A stretch of DNA of 64,000 nucleotides, from NCBI GenBank assembly GCA_029641185.1, contig JAPWGK010000014.1:372001-436000 (forward strand), in the 5' to 3' direction. Made by a program: the position numbers and the translations under genes. The stretch is from Pseudofabraea citricarpa. Its lineage: Eukaryota; Ascomycota; Leotiomycetes; Helotiales; Dermateaceae. A model generated the notes under the pieces. The model saw nothing but the letters and a program-made list of their open reading frames with translations. It did no database searches and was not told the DNA's origin. Shown here piece by piece: positions 12,466 to 25,676 of the stretch. Every line of letters starts with the position of its first letter. The first letter of the stretch is position 1.

Positions 12466-13494
12466 TCACTTCGCCTTTGCCAGCGAACTAATCGCACAGC
12501 TGAACTCATTGCAGAAGTTGAAGATATGGGAAGCGAGGTGTTTGTTCTCGCACGCCATGATGCAGAGTTCGTGGATGATCGGTAGGCGCATGGTTTCTAG
12601 GGGGATCTCAGCTTTGAGTTTCTCGCACGCCCGAGACGGGATGGCATTGGCCGCGTGCGGATCGTGCTACGATTATGCCTTTTCGGCTGATCTCGAGATG
12701 TGTGTAGAGGTACTTGGCTGGTTCTTCCGGTGGTCGCCCTTGAGGTTCCTTCTTCGTGGTTTTTTGGTCTGGAGACTGTGCAGGCAGAACTGAGAACCAC
12801 TGTGGTTCTACATCTCTCTTCGAGCGCCGAAAATTCATAAACCCCCTCTCAACTTTCAGCAACAATCCACCCGGGATCCTCGACGATGCAGGCGCAACAC
12901 CGAGAATGCGTTCTATTGTCCCATGTCACAACCTCTCCGCGACTAGACAAGTGCCCGGTCTCGTTTTCAAGCTCACAATTCACCTTTCTCAGATCCCAAA
13001 ATCCAGCCTTGTTCGTCTCAGTGCCCAAGTCTCCGAGATACTGCAACCACGAGCTAAAATCGATCCTCGCTTCGGGCATCTTCAACGGGTCTGTATAATG
13101 AAGTTGTAACTCCTCGCCTGGGAAAGGAGTCATGCTCTAATCGAGGACCCGCCATGAATCACCCGTGTCGAGGGTAAACAGTTGGGTCTGGCGTTGCTAC
13201 CCGCGGGAGAGGAGTCAGTTCAAACGAGGGGACTTGGACGGTCACGAAGCCCGAAAAATAACGTCCATAAACAAACTGCTGGGCTAGGTCATGCTTGTGC
13301 AGGGATCTTTTCACTTTCCATCTCGTGAAGACGGTACCGTACCGAGCGTCACGTAGATAATCGGGAGGACGGCTATTTGATATGGTCAGTTTGTTTTCCG
13401 TATCGGTGGATATATATTGTGGGTTTGGTACCAACCTAGAACTGCGAGTGGTATGCCAATGTAGGTAGGTGATGATATCCATGGCTGAAGCCAT
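12466..13494 (-). pseudogene. Probable decayed protein-coding gene of unknown family
   Basis: Minus-strand stretches that read like protein occur in successive frames without splice sites to join them. Upstream is a frame with YLRDARYGTVFTRWKVKR and YGRYFSGFVTVQVP (13494-13159). A second frame holds LFTLDTGDSWRVLD, is broken by TAG at 13137-13139, and resumes with PFPGEELQLHYTDPLK and WLQYLGDLGTETNKAGFW to about 12845. A third frame (12865-12608) and a fourth (AEIPLETMRLPIIHELC, CNEFSCAISSLAKAK, ending near 12466) follow. The in-frame stop between two coding-like blocks and the frame changes suggest a pseudogene. A multi-intron gene with small introns cannot be excluded. I do not recognise the family. 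Confidence 0.4.
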
Positions 13495-14465
13495 CCGTTA
13501 CCAGCCAACTGGTTGCGACGTATTTCCCCGCTGCAAGCCGCTTTCAGATATTCACGATGCCGGAGTTTCTCATTTGGGATCAGGGGTTTGAACGATGTTG
13601 CTATTGTGTCTAATTTGAGCTAACGAGGATGGAGGTTAAAAAGTGTCAAATATACTAGGTCCTGTACTCTCAGTAAGCAAAGAAGTGCCACTGCGGCGTG
13701 TTGATGGGCCAGAAACCAGCCTCCATGTGAGAGAAAATGTGATTGACAGGGCCATTTGCATACTGCGTGGCACACAGCATCTCGCTTGTTGCGGGTCTGG
13801 CAAGCAGCTGAAGGTTGTGAGCTGAAAGATTTGAGCTGAGAGATATGACAATAAAATGTCTTTTGAAGCAAAGGACATGGTAAAAGAATGAAGCAACATC
13901 TCAGAGCAATATAACCAAGGATATTTCTCTAAATGCTTGCAGGGAAGGATACATTTCAGCTCCAGATTCCACTTATCTCACCACAAATACTAGATCTGCA
14001 ACTGCAATCAAAATATCAAAAGAAAAAAATGTAGAAGCACAAATAATCCACCAAGTCACCGATCTTTCTATCCCCTCAGAGAGAAAAGAAGAGGCAAGTA
14101 CTCGTTAGAAGTAGAACGGCATTCCCCAAAATCCAAATAGTTCCGACCTCGCCTCCACACGAATTTTGATTTGCAGGTGCCAGCAAGGAAGGTTTTGGTA
14201 GATTGGCTCCCTGAAGCGAGAGGTTGTTGTATCGCATGGAATACAGAGTTTCAAGGATTGATCTCGCCTTGTACTCCACCTGGCCTTGCGAAAGGAAAGA
14301 AAGAAATGAGAAGGCGGGGATTATTATGCAGACTTGAATCTGCATCTCATCAAAACTTACCATTTCTAACTCGTGAAAGGTGAGTCCATGGTATAGATCA
14401 TGTCACGTCCGCTTCGCATCCTTGTTTTGGGTATCTAAATTTAGTAGTACAAGAGAAGAAGAAAT
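13495..14465. other. Intergenic region, no supported gene
   Basis: Lies between the decayed gene and the 3' end of the NUP37-like gene. Frames such as 13899-13636 and 14363-14076 have no motif or splice context. No repeats were seen. Confidence 0.4.
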
Positions 14466-16389
14466 TCATCGTGAAATCATCTTTCGTTTCGGTGGGTTTG
14501 CTCCATTCCCATGTTCCATCCGAGACAAGGCTTGATCGATACCAATCATATCCAACTCACCATCACTGTCAACATCCATCTCATCGACTTCGGGTCGCAG
14601 AACTATTTGTTGGGAGGTTGACTTGCCAGAAAACCAGAGGGTGAAGCGGTGTTCGCCAAGTATCATAACTTCTGTTGGCAGCCCTGATACAGAGCCTGGT
14701 TTCGCGATCTGATCAATACCAGTACATCGCTCGCCTTGCAGATCGATTCCATCAAGCCTGATCATCCGCGCACCGAGATTGTTGTTAAAGAGGCTCCCCG
14801 AGCCAGCGCCTTTTCGGATATTGGCAGCCCAGTATTTAGATAGGTTTGGGATGGCTGTAAATGATTCTCCATACCAGAAAACCACGGTTTCTTCTGCGGG
14901 GTTCGTGGGCGATGTTGGGGCCAATTCAATGACAGATATCTCACCCCGAACAGGCCCTCCTGCTAAACTTTTGTTGTGGAAGATGTCTGTTGTTCTGCGT
15001 GTCCCAGGGGTCATTGGTACAAACTTCGAGTTTTGAACAATGCCGGAACTTTGTGATACTGATGACTTCAATCCGCTCTCAATCCATCCCGATATACTAT
15101 AATTTGAACGTGATCCGCCTTTGATCCCTTGACGGCCGAGTAATCCTTGTGGAGCTCCTGGTCCAACACCTTCGATATCCCAGACTGCCCATTCTCCATC
15201 GTGAAGTAGAATAACTATTGCTCCTCCTCCAGCCACCCACTTCGCGTCAATAATTGTCTTTCGCCCAAATCCTGCGTGTGCGCCGTTGGGAGCGTCCTTT
15301 TGGAATCCTGGATATAGCGATAAAAGCCATGATCCTTGTCCGTTTACCGGGTTATCGTCTTCTGCAATAGGGCTCTTGACTAATGTCTTAAAATCGTAAA
15401 TACGACATGAACCTGTGTAGTCTGCAACAAGAAGCTGGCTGTTTCGTCGCCCAGATAACGAAGGGTTGAATGAGATTTTTGTAGCAGGCGAGGCCAGATA
15501 AACAGTTTGGAAGGGTTCGAGAAAATGCTTGGGCGATTTGATAGATTGACGGTAGAGATAGACTAGACCGGTGACTTCTCGTGAGTGTGATGCAATGATG
15601 AGATGTGCTTCCGTTTTCCCTGACGACTCAGTCTTGATGCTGGAGCTTGGCAAGAAGTCTGCAGTCATCGAGACACCATCAGATTGTTTGTGGTGGCCAC
15701 TCAGTGTAGTTACAGTCTCGCCCCAATTTCCTTTCCCAGCATGTGCAGCAGTAAAATCAGTTTTGAATTCTGGTCTAGCTTTGCTCAGTGGAGATGGAGG
15801 GGTCAATGGTATGGTAACTAGGCGAACAGAGTTGTCTGCACAGGCGGCAGTAAATACAATCTTCTGTTTGATAGGTTCAACACTCTTCCAGGAGGCTCCC
15901 TCCGCCCTAAGCAATGAAGCTGGTAATACAGCAAGATGCAGCACATCAGTGCCAAAGTATAAATCAAGCGTCTGCAAGATGGCTGGATATGGATTTGCTG
16001 GGTCGAAGTCTTCCTCATCATCTTCAAATTCTGGTTTATCTTCGAACTTTGACGAACTTGTTTCTTCCTCATCTGAATCTAGTAGGACAACAGTATCGTG
16101 CGCTCCATTTGACTTTCCCTTGGGGGCTGCCGATTGCTCGCGCAGAGGTTTGAAAGATCTGCCACCTCGCCATACTATTTTTACGCCATTCTCTTGCCCA
16201 TATATGATGATAGAGGATCCGTTGGGGGATAGGATCGGGTATGTTCTCGCGGTGTGGATTCGATTCGGAAGCTCGTAACTGTTGTTGCATATTTTAGCAA
16301 AAGTGCAAGATCAACGCAGGATAAGCGTACCTCAGTCGTGTATTTTGCTTGTTCTTGGCCACTCTAGGCCGGGAGAAGGGATCTGCCAT
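14466..16389 (-). CDS. NUP37: Nucleoporin NUP37-like WD40 protein
   Basis: Predicted Y-complex (Nup107-160) component, a beta-propeller at the nuclear pore. Two exons: 16389-16331 (MADPFSRPRVAKNKQNTRL) and 16278-14466, intron 16330-16279 (GTACGC...ACAG). The product is 623 residues. After the start come LPNRIHTARTYPILSPNG, NGVKIVWRGG and an acidic insert with VVLLDSDEEE. WD-like blades follow, for example LVADYTGSCRIYDF and LLHDGEWAVWDIEGVG. The C-terminus is acidic then basic (EMDVDSDGELDMIGIDQAL, PPKRKMISR). This order matches my recollection of fungal Nup37, but a search was not possible and another WD40 nucleoporin or chromatin protein is the alternative. It is divergent from the Zn2Cys6 regulator, with 437 bp between starts. 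Confidence 0.68.
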
Positions 16390-16826
16390 GGTTGTGAGAG
16401 GTATAGTGAGGGGTTATATGGTAATGGTGTTCATCTTGTGAGTACCGGAGCTTGAGAAATCATGTCGCGACGCGATGCGAATTTGGCGCGAGCAAGCCTG
16501 GTCACGTGGTAAACAATCGCCAAATCTAGGTCTTCTCTGTACATTTCACGCTTTTGATAGGGTCATTTGCTATCTGCCCACTGCTGAGATGGGAACTTCA
16601 GTTCCATCAAATAACAGCCTCTTGTTCCTATTTAGGCTGTTGAGCCACTTCGTATTGCCCACTCACAATGCTTTTGAAGGTGTTGTCAGCAAGCCAAGGC
16701 GAACCCCAGCTCTACCTATCTTGTGAGCTGACAGCCGCTGTCAGCTCCATAGAAAATGCAGATGCCTCAGAGTCGTTGGTAGCACAACCAGTTCCTACCT
16801 GGTTGCGTTGAATCGGTATCAATACC
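16390..16826. promoter_or_regulatory. Bidirectional promoter region between NUP37-like and Zn2Cys6 genes
   Basis: 437 bp between two divergent start codons. There is no open frame with support and no repeat. A short palindrome-like element, GAGCTGACAGCCGCTGTCAGCTC, lies at about 16725-16747 with arms GAGCTGACAGC and GCTGTCAGCTC around a single C. It could be a regulator site. Confidence 0.45.
16725..16747. repeat. Near-perfect palindrome upstream of the Zn2Cys6 gene
   Basis: Two 11-bp arms (GAGCTGACAGC / GCTGTCAGCTC) are exact reverse complements separated by one or two bases. The element lies about 80-100 bp before the regulator start codon at 16827. The palindromic form fits a dimeric DNA-binding protein site or a hairpin; function is not known. 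Confidence 0.6.
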
Positions 16827-18731
16827 ATGCCAGCCTTCTCAGCGACAGATCCGCGACGGGTTAGGGCGAAGAAACCCAAGGTCAAGACAGGGTGTATAAC
16901 GTGCAGGGTATGCCAGCCTTTCAAACAGCCGCCTTCACATACATGTATCCTGCCTGCTCCACTCAATCTGGGCCCTATCAACTGTAACGGCTCGTAAGGA
17001 ATTATCGTCGGCTAACAAAATATCATAGATTAGAAGGGTAAAATGTGATGAAGGCAAGCCCCAATGCCAACGGTGTATCAAATTCGGCATTGCATGCGAT
17101 GGCTATGTGAATCCAGCCAAACCACAGGGCAGTCAGCTCAGCACAGCCAATGCTCCGGCCACAATGAAGAGATTGGTGAAATCGTACACCGATATCATAC
17201 CCTCCCCATCTAAGCCCCGGTTCGACGACAACGAGGAAAGTCAATATTTCCGCATCTTCGCCGAGAAAACTGCGCCTGATTTGGCAGGGTTCAATGATTC
17301 CAGCGTATGGTGCCGTCTGATTCTGCAGGCTTGTGAAAACCAGAAACCTATCCGGAGTGCTGTCATTGCTATTGGAGCCCTTGACCAGACGCTCGAAGCT
17401 GCACAAAAGATCCGGGACAACCCGACGTCGGATATAGAGACAAGAGAGTTTGTCAAGAAAGGCCATCAATATGCATTACAGCAATATGGCAAGGCAGTGA
17501 AAAGCATGAGAGAGTACGCCTTGCGGGGACAAGTAGATTCAAGAACCTTACTATTATCATGTCTACTAGCTGTGAGCTTTGAAATATTCCATGGGAACTA
17601 TGTCGTAGGGCGAAGACAGACGACAATCGGACTGAATTTGATTACTCGTAATGCGAACGAAAGAAAGCTGGCACTAAATGCCAATTCCCAACCGGTACCT
17701 GACCCCATTGAGGATGCACTCGTGCAATTATTCGTCCGGCTCGATCTTCAATACCTTTCGTTTATGGAGCCAGAGGTCCTGCACTCCCATGTCTCCTTCA
17801 AGCCTCCCGATGCCGAGAAATACCACAAGATGCCAGCACGCTTCTCGAGTCTCCATGAAGCACGACGGTATTGGGATTTCTCTGTCAGACCAGTGATGAC
17901 ATTTATGAACGCAAAGACTATCGTCGAACGAGGTATATCAAGCAGACTACAGTAATTCGAAATCACTAACTTGTAATAGAACAAACTCAGAATAGTGATC
18001 CTCTCATCTGCCCATTTCTAGAAAAGGCAGATTCTATAGTAGCCCCAAACACCGAAGCCTTAATGACCCCATTTACGCGAGTACCTGAATGGGAGAAGCT
18101 TTCATCGACAATCGATTCTGACGATACAACACTATCTGACGATGAACAACTCGTCTCGCAATGGGCGCGAGCATTCCAACCCATTTACGAAGCATCACAA
18201 GGCCCAAGGGCCAAACCCTCATCGCTAATTAAGGCGGCGATTCTGCAATTACGATACAAAGCAACCGTCGTAGCTTTATCGACTACCGCAACAGGTGGCG
18301 AGATGCAGTACGATAAGCTGACCCCAATATATACAGAGATGGTCGACCTCGCAAGCGTGATCATCAAACATACACAAAATTCCCGTCACGAAGCGATCTT
18401 TACATTTGACAACGGCATCGTGGCGGATCTGTTCAGGTTGGCGATGAAATGCCGCGTTCCCTCACTCCGGAGAAGAGCTATCCAGCTGTTAGAGTCGAAA
18501 CCGAGGAGAGAAGGATTATGGGAGGGCGTGGTGGCAGCACGGTTCACGAAAGTCATAGCTGCACTGGAGGAGGAAGACATGCAAGGGGATTTCGTGACGG
18601 TCGATAAGAGAATTCAGCTCTTTGGTATGAGTTTTGATCTTACGCGACGGGTGGGCGTGCTGAAGTATGTCCGTGGTCCGTCGAATCCGGGGGAGACAAA
18701 GGTTATTCAGAGCGTGGTTTCTAGTTGGTAA
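16827..18731 (+). CDS. Zn(II)2Cys6 transcription factor
   Basis: Nuclear DNA-binding regulator of the Gal4 class. Three exons: 16827-16907, 17029-17932, 17980-18731, giving 578 residues. The intron 16908-17028 splits the zinc cluster. It uses GTATGC, a GGCTAAC branch site and ATAG, and splicing restores CITCRIRRVKCDEGKP followed by QCQRCIKFGIACDGY, a complete six-cysteine binuclear cluster at residues 20-50. A basic stretch precedes it (RRVRAKKPKVKTG). The middle region (GALDQTLEAAQK, LLLSCLLAVSFEIFHGN) has the look of the fungal_trans_2 domain. The target is unknown. It is divergent from NUP37-like and lies 0.8 kb before the alcohol-oxidase gene and 5 kb from the arabinanases. Local control of either is possible but unproven. 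Confidence 0.93.
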
Positions 18732-19510
18732 GATTTAGTGTGTTTTGTAAAACGGAGGTATGCCCGAGTATGGGTTAAATACTCTGGGGTATCTTCCTGG
18801 TGTAAGTTATCCATGATCCTTGGATTCGCTTCATGATGGTACTAAATTAAGACTCAGCCAGAATCTGTCTACTTAAAGTCAACAAATCCACAACCAAATG
18901 CACACGATTCACTCACTTCTCAAAAAGCAAAACTATACTCATTTTTTCTTGCAGTCCAGCATCATTGTTTTTGTTACGAGATACGCATACACGTTGCCGA
19001 GATGGAACGAAATGCGGGGAAACGAGTGCGGGGGAAATCGATACAGTTGACACGAAAGTCAAATGATAGGACGACACTGCAGAAAAGTTTGAATCTGATC
19101 CAATCCAAGCCTAGCACCTGGTAAACCCGAACCATCCAGCCCTGATCTTCTTGATGATAAGAGAATTGTATCCGGCTAGCCTTTCTCATTTGACAGATAA
19201 GTACCTCCCCTGCTCTACTCTACACAGCCATCATCGTACGAAAAGGTATAAGAATAAGCAAAGGAGGGGAAGAGGGCGGGGAGGAGAGTATATTACAGTA
19301 CACTCAAAGAGGGGAAGAGGAGGAAGAAAGACGAAAATTCGAAGTTCCAGTTCCGCTGCTCCGCTGTTCGTTCGATTTACATATATGAACAAGTAAATCC
19401 TCTTCGTCGCATACCACTTTCTTTCTCTGACCTCAGAACATCCCTTATCTCAACATTCAAATTGCACGGTAGGTAGAGTTTTAGAAATTAACTTCAGAAA
19501 ACCTCGAACA
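18732..19510. other. Intergenic region, promoter side of the alcohol-oxidase gene
   Basis: A purine-rich stretch (GGAGGGGAAGAGGGCGGGGAG near 19262-19282 and again 19310-19340) precedes the GMC gene by about 200 nt. Small open frames here have no motif. There is no RNA gene. Confidence 0.4.
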
Positions 19511-21674
19511 ATGGGTTTGTATACAAAACTCCCAGATGGCTTACAGCAAGTCGATGTCATCGTAGCCGGAGGTAAGTCAATACTCACCTCACGCCATTCT
19601 CAGTCCTTAACGTTCCACCACAGGGGGCACAGCAGGATGTGTGGTAGCCTCACGACTGGCCGAAGCTGATCCCAAGCTATCGATCCTCGTCGTCGAGCAG
19701 GGTATGAACAATTACAACATACCAGAAGTTGTGCACCCAGCACTGTTTCCCAAGAACTTGCTACCGGATAGCAAGACGGCCTTGTTCTGGAAGGGCAACA
19801 AGGCAGCACAGCTTGCCAACCGAGAGCCCATCGTCCCGTCGGGAGGCACTCTCGGTGGTGGATCCTCTATCAATTGGATGGTGTATACACGGGCACAGCG
19901 ATCAGATTTCGATTCGTGGAATACGCCTGGATGGTCGGCTAATGAGCTGTGGCCATACTTGAAGAAAGTACGTGAGCACGATGAGCTCCCTTATCTCTGA
20001 GTACCTGACCATTAACCACTCGTCACAGTTCGAAACGTACCACGGCCGCGGTGAAAAAGAACACCATGGCTTTGAGGGCCCCGTCAACATCTCGAGCGGT
20101 ACATTCCGAGCCACGCGAGCAGAGAACGACTTCATCGACGCAGCGGCCAAGATCGGCTACCACGAGCTGAAAGACCTCCAGAACCTCGACGCCAACGACG
20201 GCACCGAGCGCTGGCTACGATACGTCGGGCCGGACGGACGACGTCAAGATGCAGCTCACAGATTCCTGCACCCGAAGCTACAGAGCGGACATTATCCGAA
20301 CCTGCACGTCCTAGTCGAGAACCAAGTCGTGCGCGTCCTGTTCGACGAGAATAAGCGAGCTGTAGGGATCGAGTACCGACCGAACCCCAAGTTCCAGACC
20401 GACGACCGTTCTGTGCGCACTGTGCGTGCATCGAAGATGGTCATCCTTTCTTCTGGGGCCAACGGCACACCACTGCTGCTCGAGCGCTCTGGTGTCGGCG
20501 ATGCTGCGATCCTCAAGCGTGCTGGCGTTCCTGTAGTTGAAGACCTACCCGGTGTAGGGAACGACTATCAAGATCACCACTTGACGCTCTACGCGTACCG
20601 AACCAACCTCACGCCACGGGAGACGATCAACGGCTTTGCGGACGGGCGGTTCAACATCGCAGAGATGATCAGGAAGAACGACGAGCTGCTCGGCTGGAAC
20701 TCGATGGATGCATCGGGCAAGTTCCGGCCCACGGACGCCGAAGTGGCTGCTCTCGGGCCTGAGTTTAAGAGAGCCTGGGAGCATGATTTTAAGAATATGC
20801 CGGATAGACCTCTCATGATTATTGCTATGTACTTGAGGTAAGTCGGTTATTACTATACATTCTTATCTACTATCCATTATCTACTATGCACCATCTATTT
20901 TTTATCATCAACTATACACCATATATTATTCATCATCAACTATCACTACTTACTATCACTATTTCTTATCACCACCAACTATCACCATCCACCCACCACT
21001 CTATACTCCACCACCCACCCCCTCCTTACCATGCTAACACCAAAACAAGCTACTTCGGCGACCACGCAACACTGCCCGACTCGGCCGAGTACGTCTCGAT
21101 GGCGAACTGGACAGCCTACCCATACTCACGGGGGCACATGCACATCACAGGGTCCACACTGGACTCGGCGATCGACTTCAACGTGGGCTACCTCAACGAC
21201 ACGAATTCCATCGACGTGAAGAAGCACATCTGGGCCTACAAGACGCAGCGAGAGCTCTTCCGACGAATGAGCATCTACCGGGGCGAGTTAGCAACAAGCC
21301 ACCCACGCTTCAGCGCTTCATCGGCAGCGGCCATCGTGGAGCGCGCCGACGGGCCAGTCGATGCCAGCGCGCCCCGAATCGTCTACACGCCCGACGACGA
21401 TAGCGCTATCGAGCAGCATGTCCGCGAGACGGTCGCGACGACGTGGCATTCGCTCGGCACGTGCAAGATGGCTCCGCGTGACCAGAAGGGCGTCGTCGAT
21501 CAGTACCTCGCTGTCTATGGCGTAAAGGGGCTCAGGATCGCCGACTTGAGCATCCCGCCGGAGAACGTGGGCGCGAATACCAACAATACGGCGCTGATGA
21601 TCGGGGAGAAGGCTGCGGATATCTTTGCTCGAGAGCTCGGGCTGGGGGTGAGGAATACGGAACACAAGATGTGA
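19511..21674 (+). CDS. GMC oxidoreductase, alcohol oxidase type (AA3)
   Basis: FAD enzyme predicted to oxidise primary alcohols to aldehydes with H2O2 release. Four exons: 19511-19571, 19624-19967, 20029-20837, 21050-21674; 612 residues. The ADP-binding motif VAGGGTAGCVVASRLAEAD is restored across intron 1, followed by VVEQG. The second GMC signature is GGTLGGGSSINWMVYTRAQR. The catalytic His lies in TTWHSLGTCKM and the partner Asn region in ENVGANTNNTALMIGEKAA. Length and N-terminus suggest the methanol/alcohol-oxidase branch rather than glucose oxidase. The protein has no signal peptide and ends in HKM, only distantly like a peroxisomal PTS1. Intron 3 (20838-21049, 212 nt) is unusually long and made of CAT/CAC-rich low-complexity DNA. 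Substrate is not determinable here. Confidence 0.88.
20838..21049 (+). repeat. Low-complexity intron 3 of the alcohol-oxidase gene
   Basis: A 212-nt intron bounded by GTAAGT and ACAAG and composed mainly of imperfect ATCACCATC/TACTATC-type repeats with almost no G. It is about four times longer than other introns in the window, suggesting microsatellite expansion inside the intron. Confidence 0.75.
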
Positions 21675-22284
21675 TGTGATGTGATGGGTAGATGATTTCG
21701 GGAAATAGGCCTGCCTGTCTACTTGGTTTTGCTCCTCTCGAGATTGAGGATCCGCGTGTTGATAGCCCTTCTCTTTTTCTTTCCTTCTTCTTTCATCCCT
21801 CTTCTTTTGACATCGTTAGCACATAGGTGACTGCTGCTGCTGCTTCTGCTGCTACTTCTTCTAGCTAAGCAAGATAATGAACTAGTACACGACAGGAATT
21901 CCGCAGCGATTACTACAGCGATAGGTTAATGATTTTCAGGGAGATAGCCTCTCTGCCCGGGTTTAGGATCTGGCCCTGATCGTATTTTTCTTTTTTTTTT
22001 TCTTTCTTTTTTCCCTCTCCTTCTGCCGGTCCACCGCCATCAACGGTTCGTCAGGCACTAGCTACAGTGGATGCTCTTGTTCAAAAGGGATACCAATCTG
22101 TCTAGAGAAGAAAGAGGATGGCGATAAGAGGGGGAGGAGGGGGGGGGAAGCTGGTCACAGGACTATCCTTCCAGCGTCTTCTTCTTTTGATATCACTCGC
22201 TGATCGGTAAATGCTGCTGCTACTGCTACTCCTACGCAGGATCATAATCAAATCACCTTCCATATATTACACGTGATGGACGTC

Positions 22285-22308
22285 TATATATATATATATA
22301 TATATATT
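22285..22308. repeat. TA dinucleotide microsatellite
   Basis: About twelve uninterrupted TA units in the convergent intergenic region, likely length-polymorphic. Confidence 0.9.
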
Positions 22309-22321
22309 TATTTACTTGCGC

Positions 22322-22346
22322 CGTACCACCGTACCACCGTACCACC
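22322..22346. repeat. 8-bp tandem repeat (CGTACCAC, three copies)
   Basis: Three perfect head-to-tail copies immediately after the TA run. Confidence 0.85.
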
Positions 22347-22487
22347 TTGCTTCGGGGGCCTGCCTTACTGAGTGAGGGCTGAGGGCATGCGGCAATTGAC
22401 TCTCGGACCTCGTTTAGACTGTGATATGTGATGGGGGAAAAGGAAGAGATAAGTTAAGCGACGATTCGTCTCTTCCTCTTTTCGCTT

Positions 22488-22535
22488 CTTCGTTTCCTCG
22501 TCTCTTCTCTTCGTTTCCTCGTCTCTTCTCTTCGT
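22488..22535. repeat. 21-bp pyrimidine tandem repeat, two copies plus partial
   Basis: Two identical 21-bp units (22488-22508 and 22509-22529), beginning CTTCGTTTCCTCG and ending TCTCTTCT, followed by a partial third copy. Confidence 0.85.
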
Positions 22536-22829
22536 CTTTTCATTTCTTCGCAGCTTGACGGGCTAAGGCATGTCTAGAAACGCTTTCCAATCGAGGCATT
22601 CCTCTTAATCACGCATAGATAAAACATCTACCATTCATAACATACCAGCAACCGAGATATCCAACCCAAGTATCAATCACACAGCACAAGATTCATCTCT
22701 TCACCAAATTTAACACGTCAAAACACAAGTTGAAACGCTTTTACATTGCGCCGTTCTAGCTCATAATAGTCGCCACTCTAGCTCATAATAATCATAATAT
22801 ACACAAACGACCACGGTCAAACCCTCTCT

Positions 22830-25676
<2,847 letters not shown>

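Larger units (their letters stand above)
21675..22829. other. Microsatellite-rich intergenic region
   Basis: Lies between the convergent alcohol-oxidase and mannitol-dehydrogenase genes. It holds CTG/CTT triplet runs (about 21831-21860), T-runs near 21990, a G-run near 22136-22148, a TA run, an 8-bp tandem and a 21-bp tandem. No open frame with support. Confidence 0.7.
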
